64,000 nucleotides of DNA, taken from positions 4,898,001-4,962,000 of the forward strand of contig JAHWDD010000002.1 in assembly GCA_023897205.1 (NCBI GenBank). The letters run 5' to 3'. The stretch comes from Exophiala sp. HKRS030 (taxonomy: Eukaryota; Ascomycota; Eurotiomycetes; Chaetothyriales; Herpotrichiellaceae). Shown piece by piece: positions 10,901 to 21,473 of this stretch. Numbering within the stretch: position 1 is the first letter of the stretch; the number at the start of each line of letters is the position of its first letter. The translations under genes and the position numbers were made by a program. The notes under the pieces were generated by a model, which had not been told where the DNA came from, did not search any database, and saw only the letters and a program-made list of their open reading frames with translations.

Positions 10901-13640
10901 AAGCCGATAGTAAACCTTTAACTATTAAGCCCTTTACTTTTTAATTTAAGATTAATTCGGCAAGCTTTTTAGGACCTTCTATACGCCCTAAGACTTTATT
11001 TAGTCTTTCTTTTCTAAGTCTCGAATTAGGTATTAGACGAACTTTCCTCGTAGTTATAGGTACTTTACCTATTTTGAAATCTCCTTCCTTAGTCTAGCTC
11101 CGGGTTTCTAGGACTTCTAGAGGTTATAGCCTCTCTTTTACTACTAGTTTAGCCTATTCTAACCTCTATTTTTTAGCTTTTAATATCTAAGTATAATTTC
11201 CTCCCTTAAAGACTTTATAGTTAGGAGTCGAGACTTATCTTTTTATCTACTCTTTAATACTTTAGGAATTCCTCTTAACCTATAACTCGCTTCCGAGTCT
11301 TTAGCCTTCGATCTTAAATTAGCCCTCGCCGCCGTAATACCTACTATTTCTTCCTTATATTCCTTATTAGTATCCTTATTAATAACTCCTCTATTACTAT
11401 ATATCTCTAGCCGAATAGAGGAAATTATATTTACGCGACTTATTAATATTTTATCTACTAATAGCCTTTCTAAATAATAAAGGTTTAGCTCTTAACTAGA
11501 AGGCGGGAATCGAATAATATAAGTACCTTTACTTTTCTAGCCTAAGTAAAGTTTACCTTTATTATTCTTATAGATTTTCCCTTTAGTAATTATTTCCTTT
11601 ATTATTTTATAATTTATGCGGTAATATTCTCCTCTATAGAAGAAATATAATATTTTACCGATCTAGTTCGCCTATTAATCTCCCTAATAGGCTGATCCTT
11701 ATCTCGTAAATTAGAAATTTATTACGATAGATACTCTCTATACTTAACTAAGGCTATTAATTCTCGCTTATATAGCTTTAAGTTTAACTTAAATTAGTAA
11801 AATTAACTATTTTTATATCGCCTATACTAGTTCGTCCTTATATCTAGGTTTTAACGGTACTTATAAAGCAGGAATAATCCGAACTAAATTACCTCCTATC
11901 GTTTTCCTTTTTAATTCTTTACTCTCTCCCTTAATACGTATACTCTCTCCGGTTATTTTATCTCTTTTCGGGCAATTAGGTATAGCCTTTACTATCTTCT
12001 CGATATATTCTTTATTATTCGTCCTTATCGCTATTCCTAATTCGCTTACTTCCTCTAACGCCTTCTAGACCTCTATCGCTTTATTACTAATCTTTATAAA
12101 GTTAAATCCTTCTAGCTTATCTATATCTATCTTAAGGTCCTTTATCGTCTTTTCTCTTATTATCCTAGAAAGACCTAATAAGTATAGCGAACTAGTAATA
12201 TAAGGAGTAATCTTCTAGCCTAATATTATTAGTTTAGCGGCTATTACGAATTATTGGCTATAAGATTGAATATTATTACTTACCCGCCGCTCCTTATCCG
12301 CTATAGCTTAAAGGAATCCTAGTATTTTTATTTAGTAATCTTTATTTATATATTTCTATTTCTTTTTTATTATTTTCTCTATTTTACTCTAGTCTTTTAA
12401 TTAATATTCTTCTATATATCTTAAATACTTACCTATCTTTAGGGAATAGAATTTAACTACCCTAGATATCTTCGCTTTATCCGCTACCTTATACTCCTTA
12501 TATATTTCGCTAAAAGTACTTAGAAAGTCGGTAATATTCTTACTATTAAAGTACGGATAGCTACTTTCTTCCGTCGAACCCTAGGGTATTACCCTTACCG
12601 TATAAGAATCTAATATAGTAGCCGGTATTACTTTATACCGAATATCTCGATATTTCTCTAAGATCTTACCTATACTACTTAAAGAGGCGCTAATAGGTAA
12701 AATAGCCGATCCTTAGAATAATCCCTCTAACGATATTATTATAATAGGTAAAAAGACGATAATAAATAATTTCCTTCGGTCGATTAAAGTAAGCTTTAAG
12801 GTCTTCTCTACCTTTCTTAGATATTTAAGAAGTCCTAATAAGGTAACGTATAATAGTAATAAAATAATTATAAAGCTAATAAGATATTTTTAGATATTTT
12901 CTAACTTTTCGAGGTCGTTCTAGTTATTAATTACTTATCCTTAAACCTTTTTTCTTTCTATTCGCGACGATTTTTTACGTTATTCCTTCCTCTTTACCGA
13001 TCCTTTCTTATTTCGTCGCTTTCGAGGTCCTAGAGGATTATATTTTTATCCTAGAGGGTAACTACTACCTTCCCGGCCCTTCGCTAATAAAAATCTAGAG
13101 TACCCCTTCTTCTAGGAGGCTAAAACTATATCCGTAGTTTCCGATTAGGTATTCCTTATCTTACTAAAGTCTTACCCTTAAGCGAGTAAGGCCTAGAATC
13201 CCTTTCCGAGATAACGATTTTAAAGTTCGCGATAGCTTTTTAGGGATAAATATCGTCGCCGCCCGATAAATACTTATTAACCTATTCTAAATTAGTTATT
13301 AAAGGTCTAACTTACCTACTCTTTACTAATTTACTCTCTATACGCCTAATCCTTCTCTTCTTAAGATAAAATTACTTAGGGAGCGTAATAACTAAGTAGT
13401 AATACTAAGGTCGTCGGTTCGACTCCGCTAGGAGGTACTAATATAACTAGCGATAACTAAGTCGGTGCCTAGGACCTATTAAGTAGGGAGGATATCTAGG
13501 GGTAGTATTAGGTAAACTAGTCGGCAGGACCTTAATATCGTAAGAACTAACTAACTAAATAACTTAAGTCTTAAGGATCACCGAAACTATTTAACTAGGT
13601 TATTTAGTAATCACAGTAACTAAGTAAACTAGGCAAAACG
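7955..13640 (-). mobile_element. RIP-destroyed Gypsy-type LTR retrotransposon, pol on minus strand
   Basis: The block is AT-rich with TA enrichment, and CA and TG are almost absent; for example 8101-8340 contains neither. CG and CT are kept. That is the signature of saturated RIP, which turns CA into TA. Reading the minus strand through the stops gives reverse-transcriptase homology. Around 9310-9120 it shows a NTYFLVKKK-like segment, then VTIRNTNLPP and LSLIN-FSRYN, corresponding to the Gypsy pattern VTIRDANLPP / LIDxFSGYD. Near 8980-8870 an FVNN replaces the catalytic FVDD, followed by KGPKIDYREEEVALG and a NLDKVLIDIKR-like helix. Just after the gap a segment resembling the region ahead of integrase is readable. 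Gag should lie toward 13 kb. There are many stops and no coding capacity. The right border is gradual: CA and TG return between about 13460 and 13640. Confidence 0.85.
13377..13445 (+). other. tRNA-like 3' end with B-box; possible primer-binding site
   Basis: GGTTCGACTCC at 13410-13420 matches the RNA polymerase III B-box/T-arm consensus. It is followed by an acceptor-like CTAGGAGGTA and CTA, which is what RIP would leave of a terminal CCA. The Gypsy element is on the minus strand, so a plus-strand tRNA 3' end just outside gag is where its primer-binding site should be. No matching 5' acceptor arm is visible, so a complete tRNA gene is not supported. A SINE or tRNA relic is the alternative. 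Confidence 0.35.
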
Positions 13641-13947
13641 AGAATAGGGAACGAAACTTGTCGATGGGAGCCAATATCTCTGTTGCTGTCTATCTTCGTT
13701 GCCTCCTTCCTCTCCTTATTTAACTCCTACCGATCTTCCAGCACAGACAAAAGGCTTAGTACAGAAACGACAGCGTTTCTGTGCCAAGACTTCTAGTAAG
13801 CCCTAATTACACATTACAGTATAATACCTAAGTTAATAGGAAGGAAGGAGGTGTATCCCTAAGGCCTGTGAGGTGTTGTAACACCACAAATCCGTCTATA
13901 CACACCCAAATCGCGCCAAATTAGTATCACATAATAGAGAATTACAA
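13641..13947. other. Non-RIP segment between Gypsy relic and right inverted repeat
   Basis: Normal CA/TG content returns here. It contains a perfect 9-base stem hairpin (ACAGAAACG / CGTTTCTGT, 13761-13782) with a four-base loop. No coding frame is seen. It is probably the inner part of the inverted-repeat element into which the Gypsy copy inserted, or flanking DNA of that copy. Confidence 0.5.
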
Positions 13948-14075
13948 GCGCTATCGAATGATATCATTTACATCGTGTCAACTCTTGTTACTATAGAAAA
14001 ATAGGTGAGAAACGAAATTGCAGGATGTGAGATGTGGGGCGCGCTAACTTTCACCATTCCGGTGCGGAGGGGATG
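13948..14075 (-). repeat. Right arm of the 128-base inverted repeat
   Basis: This is the reverse-complement partner of 7727-7854. It starts GCGCTATCGAATGATATC and ends GCGGAGGGGATG. The two arms have equal length and differ mostly by scattered substitutions plus one diverged patch. The sequence just outside this arm (CTGGTTCAAC) does not match the outside of the left arm. Confidence 0.8.
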
Positions 14076-16068
14076 CTGGTTCAACGGCTGCCAAGATACA
14101 CTAGAACCCTGCTAGTGGCTTTTCGAGAATGGTACCCACGGTACCTTGGCTGGTGCACGCTGAGTGGTGCGAGTGTTGGTGCTGGTGATGGTGCTGGTGC
14201 TGCTGGTGCTGCTCGTGGTACCCGTACCGACAAAACGTGAGAAAACTTACACCAAGTTTATTGGACGGGACGGCTGACTTTTACGAGCGGAAAGGTAGAA
14301 ATTTGGGTACCAACGTGCCAACGTGCCAACGTGGCTTACCAAGTAATTAATTGGAACAAAAGTTAATTGCTGGCGATTTGGAATCTGCTTCTGGTGTCGA
14401 ATCTCGTCGGCTTTGTATTATATATTCTTGGGTTCATAGGTATCTAGGTATCTCGGTATCTCGGTGTTCAAGGTCTGCAAGGGATGCTAGTCACCTAGGT
14501 GCTAGTCAGTCAGTACTACAGTACTCGTAAGAATCATTCCGCTTACTTATACGACCAAACCACACTGCCGATTGGTGTCAGCCAACCCAAGCTCGTGGTG
14601 GGCTTGTTTGCATCAGATGCCTTTTATGATATTTCTGCTCAATGCTACCATGTCAGCATAATCTGCAATCCTACATCACCACCACCACCACCACCACCAT
14701 CCACAAACCACCAACTAACAAGCGCCTCACCCGTCTTCTTTTCTCTGTCCAAATTCCTAATGGAGAAGACCTTGACCGTGGTCCACCCCGCGTCGGGCGA
14801 CAGACTCAACTAACTTTATCAACCACACCAACAGATGAATCATGATAGATCCATGGATGCAAGGTTGGTAACGTGACCCAGGAATAGCCTTTAGCCTTCA
14901 GCCTTCAGCCTCCGACCTCTACAGTAGGCCACAGCCTTCCAACGCCTTCTCTTACTTATTTCAATGTGCACCACTTTAATTTTATGTACATAAAATTCGA
15001 AGTACATATATACTCTGTACACTCTACCAGCCACCAAGGTATGTACTCTGTACTTTGCACATCCATACGAAGCCAGAGACGTAAGTACTTACAGTAAGTA
15101 CCTTAGGCACCTTAGGTAAGGGACTTGAAACCTGGAGTCTAGACCAGCCTAACCCCCGGGCAGGTTTTTGTCGTCGTCAGTCGTGACCTGGCGACTCGTT
15201 TGTGTTAGTTGCAGCTCGCTCGCTCGCTCGGTCACTGCCTGCCTGCCTGCCTGCCTACCTAACTGCACCTCCCTCCCCTCCCCCTTCCCCTCCACTAACT
15301 AACTTAACTCGTTAGTCAACCAAGTAAGTACCTACTGAGCTCGGCAACTCAAAGACTCGTGTTACACGGAGGGACTAACTAACTAGGACTACTAAGGACC
15401 AACCCAGGGGGGCGTGGATGTTAAGGAGTCCTAACTGGGTACATAGTGAAGTTTTAAACCTGCTCAAAGAGACGACTTAGCTTAACTGGTGTAACTTAAT
15501 TACTCCGTACTTGCCTTTTCAGGCAACCATAGGGACGGCGTAGAGAAGTACTGTACAGTATGTGAGCTGTAACACCTTAGGTGCATACGGTACGTAGTAG
15601 CAAAAGCCATCTTAGTTTCTAACTAGTTAGTTAGTCAGTCAGTCAGTTTTCAGCGCGCACCTAACAGGTACCTGGTACCTGATGCCTAATAGCTGGTATC
15701 TAATACCTGATACCCAGGCACGATCGTCCGTCCTGTCTACATATGTATCTCTTACCCATACCATACCAACCGTGTCCATCTCTCTCCAAGAATATCTAGG
15801 TATGAGAAGACACAAAGTGCAAGCGCCCAACCAGCCGAGCCCAAAAATACCATAACAGAGAAACACAATCTTCGTCGAGACAAGTCCCGTCCTTGACCGT
15901 CCTTGTACGATACGATACCTAACTATCTGTCCACGTTTTGTGCTGCTAGGGCCGTGAAACGCAAAATGTTCGGTCCTTTTACTGTTTACATGTACTATAC
16001 CTGTCTCGTTGGCCTGGCCGGGCGCTTAATACTTTCTCCAAAGGCCCAAAATGGTTGTCACCTAATTA

Positions 16069-16086
16069 CCCCCCCCCCCCCCCCCC
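16069..16086. repeat. C18 homopolymer
   Basis: Eighteen consecutive C bases between ATTA and TAGCAG. If the assembly under-calls C runs elsewhere, the true length here is uncertain. Confidence 0.95.
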
Positions 16087-16719
16087 TAGCAGTCGTGACC
16101 TTTCAAACGTCATGTCGATACATACATACCGACCTAACGTTACAAAGTATGGCCAGCTTGAGACTCGGCTTTTGATTATGTAGGCACCTAGGGGACAAAC
16201 TAACCAGGTAGGCGCTGGAGAGTGGGCAGACATCAGTGGGTAGTGGGAACACGCAACCCAGAAACGAATTTGGGAGGTACTGTATGTTACTCCGTACTCC
16301 GTTACCAACTACCTAACTACCTAGTAGTTAGTGACGACGTATGTACACCTTGGGAACCCCACCGGTAGCGGTGCCCGCCGCCCAAACTTGATCTTATCTG
16401 ACGCAAAAGACTGTCTTGTAACAAACCTAGGTAGGTAGGCACCTAGTGGGACCTAGTAGGAAGGTACTTGGTAGGCACGTAGTGACTCCGTACCTACGTA
16501 CTCCGTACGGAATACCTATAAGCCGAGGAGGCTCGTAAGCCACTAACCCGTTAACTAACAGAGAACTGCTTAAATAGGCCCGAGAGGGCTAATAAGCAGG
16601 ACCCTAAGGACCCCCCCTTACCCCCCTCCCTCCCTCTTCTCGGGACTCCTTAGTAGGCTCCTTAGTAGCCCCCTCGGCCCAAGCTCCCAAGCTCCCAAGC
16701 TCCTTAACCTCCTAGCTAG

Positions 16720-16775
16720 CCTCCTAGCCTCCTAGCCTCCTAGCCTCCTAACCTCCTAGCCTCCTAACCTCCTAA
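16720..16775. repeat. 8-base tandem repeat CCTCCTAG/CCTCCTAA, seven copies
   Basis: Seven consecutive copies with the last base G or A. An eighth copy at 16708-16715 is separated by CTAG. It is preceded by a short CTCCCAAG repeat near 16680-16700. It resembles but is not the canonical CCCTAA telomere unit. Confidence 0.85.
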
Positions 16776-17464
16776 CCTCTCCCAAGCTAAACTTGCCAGG
16801 CTTGCGTCAAGGGAAATCAGTTTGCGTGTGCCAGTGCCTTGCCCCTCGGGCGTCGAGTCTCAGATGAACCACCCAGAATGCCAGATCGTGTCTCGCCTTT
16901 TAACCCCATACTTGACTTTCTGGGAGAGTTCCCGACCCGTGGGCCATTATGTATGTATCCACTCGACTTGAGAAACTCAACTACTAGGTATGTACTGTAC
17001 TCCGTACTCCGTACAGTACCCAACTAGCTGCCTAGCTTCATTTTTTGCTACCCAACTGCCAAACGCCAGAGATCCAACGCCCACGATCCTTCAGCCACCA
17101 GCCCGGTTATCATGCCATCTCCGTTTCCGTTCCGAAGAATCCCCATTTTAAATTGCTCTTGATCTCCTGTCATCTACCTTGTATCTCGGATTTGCTATCG
17201 AGCCCTCTGGTACAGACACTACAGACACTACAGACAAAATGTGCAAGAAAACCTCCATACTGAGACACATGGGTCAACTTTGCCAATTTCTTCACCATCA
17301 AGTGTCAGGGGCTGTGACCTCCCTCGCTTCTGCAAATCTTGCTGCCAGCCTATTTTCAAGCTTCCGCTTACATTCTATCCAGGAACCAAACTCACCGAGT
17401 CAACGACTAACTACCTAGTCGACTACAAGGTTTTCGGGCTGTTATCGATCAGAAAACAATCTAG

Positions 17465-17945
17465 GTTGGCCCTCACGCTCCACTGCACCACCGGTCTCAG
17501 CAATCGGCAGGGATTCCACCTGGGTCCCAGTTGGACAATTCTCCGAATTGCCTTCTGGATGCTCCCAGCTGGCTCCAATTCATGGTCGAGGCCGTCCACA
17601 ACAAGGATATCTACCACCCTGTCAAGGCCGGTAGCCTGCCGGGCGACATCGCTTATGCTAGCGACCTACTTAGGCCCTGACCACATGAGCTTGAGCACGC
17701 CCGCGGAATAGCCGAGCTGTTCTTCAGAGACATGGTTGACAATCCTCACAATTGATTGGTTCTTGCCGCATAATCTGTCCTCGCTTGACAAGACGTCGAC
17801 ACGTCCCTATCCTCTGACTGATTTCGAAACATTGCCAAGCGGGCGATGGCGAATTTCTGAGCCAAGTCCCTTGGACGTCGTCGCGCTGGCGTGACGGCAA
17901 CTTTGCGAACTTTCCAAATTCATAGCCCTGGCACTTGAGTCTTAG
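17465..17945 (+). pseudogene. Probable decayed gene fragment
   Basis: A frame from 17465 looks protein-like, with PSWLQFMVEAVHNKDIYHPV and then, after an in-frame TGA at 17678-17680, HARGIAELFFRDMVDNPHN, ending at 17753-17755. One base over, the next frame continues with DWFLPHNLSSLDKTS and DFETLPSGRWRISEP, again crossed by a TGA at 17892-17894, then QLCELSKFIALALE. Repeated TGA stops and a frame change argue for decay. An upstream exon with CDLPRFCKSC at about 17310-17340 may belong to it. I do not recognise the family. Chance cannot be excluded. Confidence 0.35.
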
Positions 17946-18696
17946 GCAAGAACCGATGTGTGATCCCAGGAGCTACGACCGTACCGTGCGATCGCTTCTC
18001 GTGAGTGTGGAAATCTGCAATTGGCCCATCCTTGTCTTCCAGACAGGCACTTATTCTTCATTGGTGCGACACCTGTGTCGTGACGCCGCTCCAGATAATA
18101 GTCTTGAAATTATCAAGTTGGCGCACTTCTCTTTTAGTCCCCCGCACCGAGTAAACCATGAGATTCATTTCGTCTTGATGACTTACTCGTATTGTGGACT
18201 GAGGAATTGGTTCCTGAGTCCTCACATTAATTCTCGCTCTAAGCGACCAGGGAAGATGCTTGCCGACACCATGTTTGAAATTGTCCATGCAAGATTGTCA
18301 TCCACGGGATGATTGCCTGTCCAAGACGTCGTATAAGCCGTGGTTCCCGTTGCGAGTCCAGTTGTCCGGTGACCAATTTTCGCACCCCGTGCGGTGAAAT
18401 AGTATCATTGTGTGACCTGACAGCCCGTGTACCACCTTAGTCAACTCTATGCCAACCAATGATTACAGAAGATGTTTAGATTGTATGAAGGAACGCTCAA
18501 TCCCAGGTGAAAGCAATCTGTTGACACTTCAAGTTCCCTGATCGGTCATCTCGCTTATCTGGCTCCTCGGTTGTCAGTACCGGCCGAGATGGAGAGCTCG
18601 GGGTGCCCATGCGCAACGGGGTGTTCCATGAATCATCAATCATCAGCCATCAATCATGAATTATGAGCAAGACTTGAAAGTCCATCAACAGCGTCT
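17946..18696. other. Intergenic, 3' side of the WBP4-like gene
   Basis: No convincing gene. A short CATCAAT-type repeat (ATCATCAATCATCAGCC) lies near 18630-18660. The end should hold the 3' UTR of the minus-strand gene. Confidence 0.5.
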
Positions 18697-19665
18697 TCAG
18701 GATGCCTTGGCTTTGCGTTTCTTGAACACTGGAACTTGGATGTCGGGAGGTTCTTGCTTAATTGTACTTGATTTCGTAGTACCATCCTCTTCCTTCTTGA
18801 CCGACGAGCCGACCTCGTTCAAAGAAGGATCTCCACCATCAATATCTCCCTTCCTTTGACAATTGCCTCCGGGCACCGACGTACCGCCTGCAGAGGCTGA
18901 TTCAATCTCTTGCTTGAGCGATGCAGACTGAGTCTCATTCTTCAAGTCCGCGTCGTTTGTATTCGGCTTTGATGACCTCCTACCGACGGCAATGGTGTGG
19001 GATAAGAGATGATCTAGATCTTCCTCGTTCTGACCGGGAAAAGTCTTTGTGGCAGCACCCCAACCGCGCCTTACGATGCTTTCACCGGCCTCTTCCCCCA
19101 CCTCCTCTTCCTCCTCCTGGCCTATATGCCTCCTTTTTTTAATACCAATACTGAGAGACTCCTCTTGTGGTTGATCTTCGATGATCGTTGAAGAGATGGT
19201 GCTCCAATCGCCGGCCATAGCCATTTGATTGCGAAAATCTTGTGGAACTTGAATGCCCATATCGGCGAGTTGGGACCACTGCCTCTTCCGATCATCGGCA
19301 GACAATGTCTTTGTGGTAGAACTCCGCGCTGTAGGAGCCAACGTCGATTTGGGCTCTGCTCCAACACTTGCGTTGTGGACAAAAGAGCCCTTCAGCCGCT
19401 CAACCTCTGTTTTGGCTCTTTCTTTGTCACGCTCGCCTCGTTCATGATTGTTTTGAATATCTCGCAGGAAGCGCTTAAGAGCCCCTTGGTGCTTCCCTGT
19501 GCTTTCATGCTGTTTACGTTCAAGCGGCGTGTCCTTGACGTAGGTACTGCAATGTTTGCACCAGTATTTTGGCTGATCAACCGGGGGAAAAGTTAGCGAT
19601 GGTGATAACGATAGCGAGAGATAGGTTGCATGACGACGTACCGTAGACTTCCAGTATTCAGACAT
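18697..19665 (-). CDS. WBP4-like U1-type zinc finger splicing protein
   Basis: The model is complement(18697..19572, 19642..19665), about 299 residues. The N-terminus reads MSEYWKST then PKYWCKHC, close to human WBP4 (FBP21), a spliceosome B-complex protein with an N-terminal matrin/U1-type zinc finger. The predicted ligands are C13, C16, H30 and H36 (C-x2-C-x13-H-x5-H), followed by a charged helix (RGERDKERAKTEVERLK). The rest is acidic, Ser/Lys rich and disordered and ends in a basic FKKRKAKAS. No WW domain is obvious. The 69-base intron (19573-19641; GTACGT, GCTAAC, TCAG) is a multiple of three and has no stop, so an ORF caller reads 23 false residues through it, splitting WKST from PKYW. 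Function is from the family; the intron is seen directly. Confidence 0.85.
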   Translation of the reverse strand: MSEYWKSTVRRHATYLSLSLSPSLTFPPVDQPKYWCKHCSTYVKDTPLERKQHESTGKHQGALKRFLRDIQNNHERGERDKERAKTEVERLKGSFVHNASVGAEPKSTLAPTARSSTTKTLSADDRKRQWSQLADMGIQVPQDFRNQMAMAGDWSTISSTIIEDQPQEESLSIGIKKRRHIGQEEEEEVGEEAGESIVRRGWGAATKTFPGQNEEDLDHLLSHTIAVGRRSSKPNTNDADLKNETQSASLKQEIESASAGGTSVPGGNCQRKGDIDGGDPSLNEVGSSVKKEEDGTTKSSTIKQEPPDIQVPVFKKRKAKAS

Positions 19666-20894
19666 TATGTAACTAAGAAAGCTGTTGAATGAGGGAACAT
19701 GTTAGATTATGTCGTCCGCATTCTCAGGTGTTGAAGATTGTCGATGTCAGTGGGCAGCAAGAAGCCCTGCAGTCGTTGGAGTAAAGCTTGGGGAAGGCGC
19801 CAGTGACGGCACCCTCTGAGCCTAACTAGAAGTTGTGGCAGAATGTGGCACGGCATGTGGCGTTTGAGTCTTAACTACACAGTCGATGTGAGGACCGAGG
19901 AGGCCTCTTTTAACCACAAAAGATGCCTAAGTTGAGCGTTCATACAATCTACGTAGTACGGACTAGGTATATTAGGCACCGATCCTTCGAGCTGAATTCT
20001 CCTGGACCATACTTTTGAAAGCCTCTAAGAATTGAGCTCATCGTCTTCGTTGAACATCTTATCTGATTTATGAAACAATGAACCCGAATACCAACTTATG
20101 AGAATCGGTAACATTCTACCGAAAGTGACTGCATCCTCCCTTCGAGCCATTCCTGGACTACAAGGATTCGCCGACGATCACTGCCCGGGAAGTCAAGAGA
20201 CATAGCCGAGAAAGGGTACAATCGGCCCCAAGATCTTGTGGCGGAGGAGCATCTGTGCGAAGCACAAACTTTGATAGATTATCTTGTCAGACGGATTTGT
20301 CTTTGTCGATTTTGTGCATTGGACCCTGGGCAATACTGAGGTGAGCGCTGCTCTTGGAGTGAGATGTACAAATACAGAGATGAATAATCTTGTCATGACA
20401 ATTAGATTTTGTAGATCTGGCCAGGACTGCGGCTTTCCGGCTTCCTTGAGAGGGTAGAATTGGAGTCGTGGTCCACCGGAGCGAAGACCCTTGACCAATC
20501 GGAGCGGCCATGCCACCCGAGCTCGCCCGTTTTTCCGCTTTTCGCAGCACATCGGCGCCATTCTACCACTCACAAAGTGCCTCTGCGAAATTCTTCCTGT
20601 GCCCTTTCTTTTTTGCCATCTCTATCTACAACTCGGAATCACTTCCCCACGTTCATTTTCATCCTTCGATATCATCAAATACCTCCTACTATCGTCCCAG
20701 GCCATCTCCAGCTCGCAAAAACGGTGCTTGTGGTCTCAACAATCTCTACTTGCGTCACTTGCTCGAAGTTTTTCATAGGAATCAACAAGCACGCCAACCC
20801 CCGGTGACAAAGCTTCACGCACGCGACCTCTCGCCCACCTCCTTTGCCATCCTCCTTTGTCCCTCGGTGTCCGCGTTTACTTTTTTCAAGAAAG
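19666..20894. other. Divergent promoter region
   Basis: This 1.2 kb lies between two divergently transcribed genes (WBP4-like on minus, PRELI on plus) and should hold both promoters. Overlapping frames near 20190-20930 lack family features. CT-rich tracts occur upstream of 20895. No individual element can be assigned with confidence. Confidence 0.5.
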
Positions 20895-21473
20895 ATGAAA
20901 ATCTTTGCTTCATCACACACTTTTGACTACTCATGGGACGAAGTCAGTACAAATAACTGGCGGAAGTACTGTCCGTGGAACGACAAAGCCAATCATGTCC
21001 TTGCCGTTGACACCTTATCAAGAGTAATTGACGACGCTACCGGGATTCTGCGTACCGAACGACTCATCACATGTAAACAAAATGCTCCCCAATGGGTCCT
21101 GACACTTTTGGGTGGAGAAACAACCAGTTACGTTTATGAAGTGTCGTATGTGGACCCCAACCTGAAGAAGGTGACCATGTGCAGCACCAATATGACATGG
21201 TCCAACCTACTGCAATGTCGAGAAACGGTGATTTACCAAGAGGCGGCAGGCGATCCGCAGGGCAAGACAGATTTCAAGCAAGAAGCCAAGATTATCGCTC
21301 TTTGTGGTGGGTGGCAGAAGATCCGGACCAAGATTGAAGAAGCGAGCGTTGAACGATTCCGAGAAAACGCAGCCAAAGGCCGAGAAGGGTTCGAAATGGT
21401 ACTCGAAATGTCGAGAAGAGTATTCGGCGAAGAGCGAGAAAAGCTGAAGCTCGGTCAGGCGGTGACCGTTTAA
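20895..21473 (+). CDS. UPS2: PRELI/MSF1 domain protein, Ups2-type
   Basis: The protein has 192 residues and is almost entirely a PRELI/MSF1 domain. Ups2-type proteins (human SLMO/PRELID3) work with Mdm35 in the mitochondrial intermembrane space and carry phosphatidylserine for mitochondrial PE synthesis; this is family knowledge. The supporting sequence is the start MKIFASSHTFDYSWDEV, close to Ups2 MKLFxxSxDFNYPWDxV, then the HVLAVDTLSR, TERLITCKQNAP and YVYEVSYVDP blocks and a C-terminal helix WQKIRTKIEEASVERFREN. A longer frame begins at 20844, but the family start and the better alignment support 20895. Ups1 is less likely because its N-terminus differs. No intron or break is seen. Confidence 0.88.
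   Translation: MKIFASSHTFDYSWDEVSTNNWRKYCPWNDKANHVLAVDTLSRVIDDATGILRTERLITCKQNAPQWVLTLLGGETTSYVYEVSYVDPNLKKVTMCSTNMTWSNLLQCRETVIYQEAAGDPQGKTDFKQEAKIIALCGGWQKIRTKIEEASVERFRENAAKGREGFEMVLEMSRRVFGEEREKLKLGQAVTV

Larger units (their letters stand above)
14076..17464. other. Gene-free CTAG/GTAC-rich low-complexity region
   Basis: I see no credible gene. The DNA is packed with short palindrome-rich strings such as GGTACCTAGGTA, TACTCCGTAC and TAACTAACTAGG, plus small tandem repeats (GCTCGCTC, GCCTGCCT near 15209-15255; CACCAC near 14677-14700). Stop codons are frequent because CTAG and TAG recur. It could be the decayed side of an old repeat island. Confidence 0.55.

Noticed and set aside
13377..13445. 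A functional tRNA gene
   Set aside because: Only the T-arm/B-box and 3' end are visible; no 5' acceptor strand or D-arm could be found, and it is inside RIP-mutated DNA.
20193..20573. Minus-strand frame of 126 codons before the PRELI gene
   Set aside because: It overlaps other frames on both strands, lacks family features and lies in a divergent promoter.
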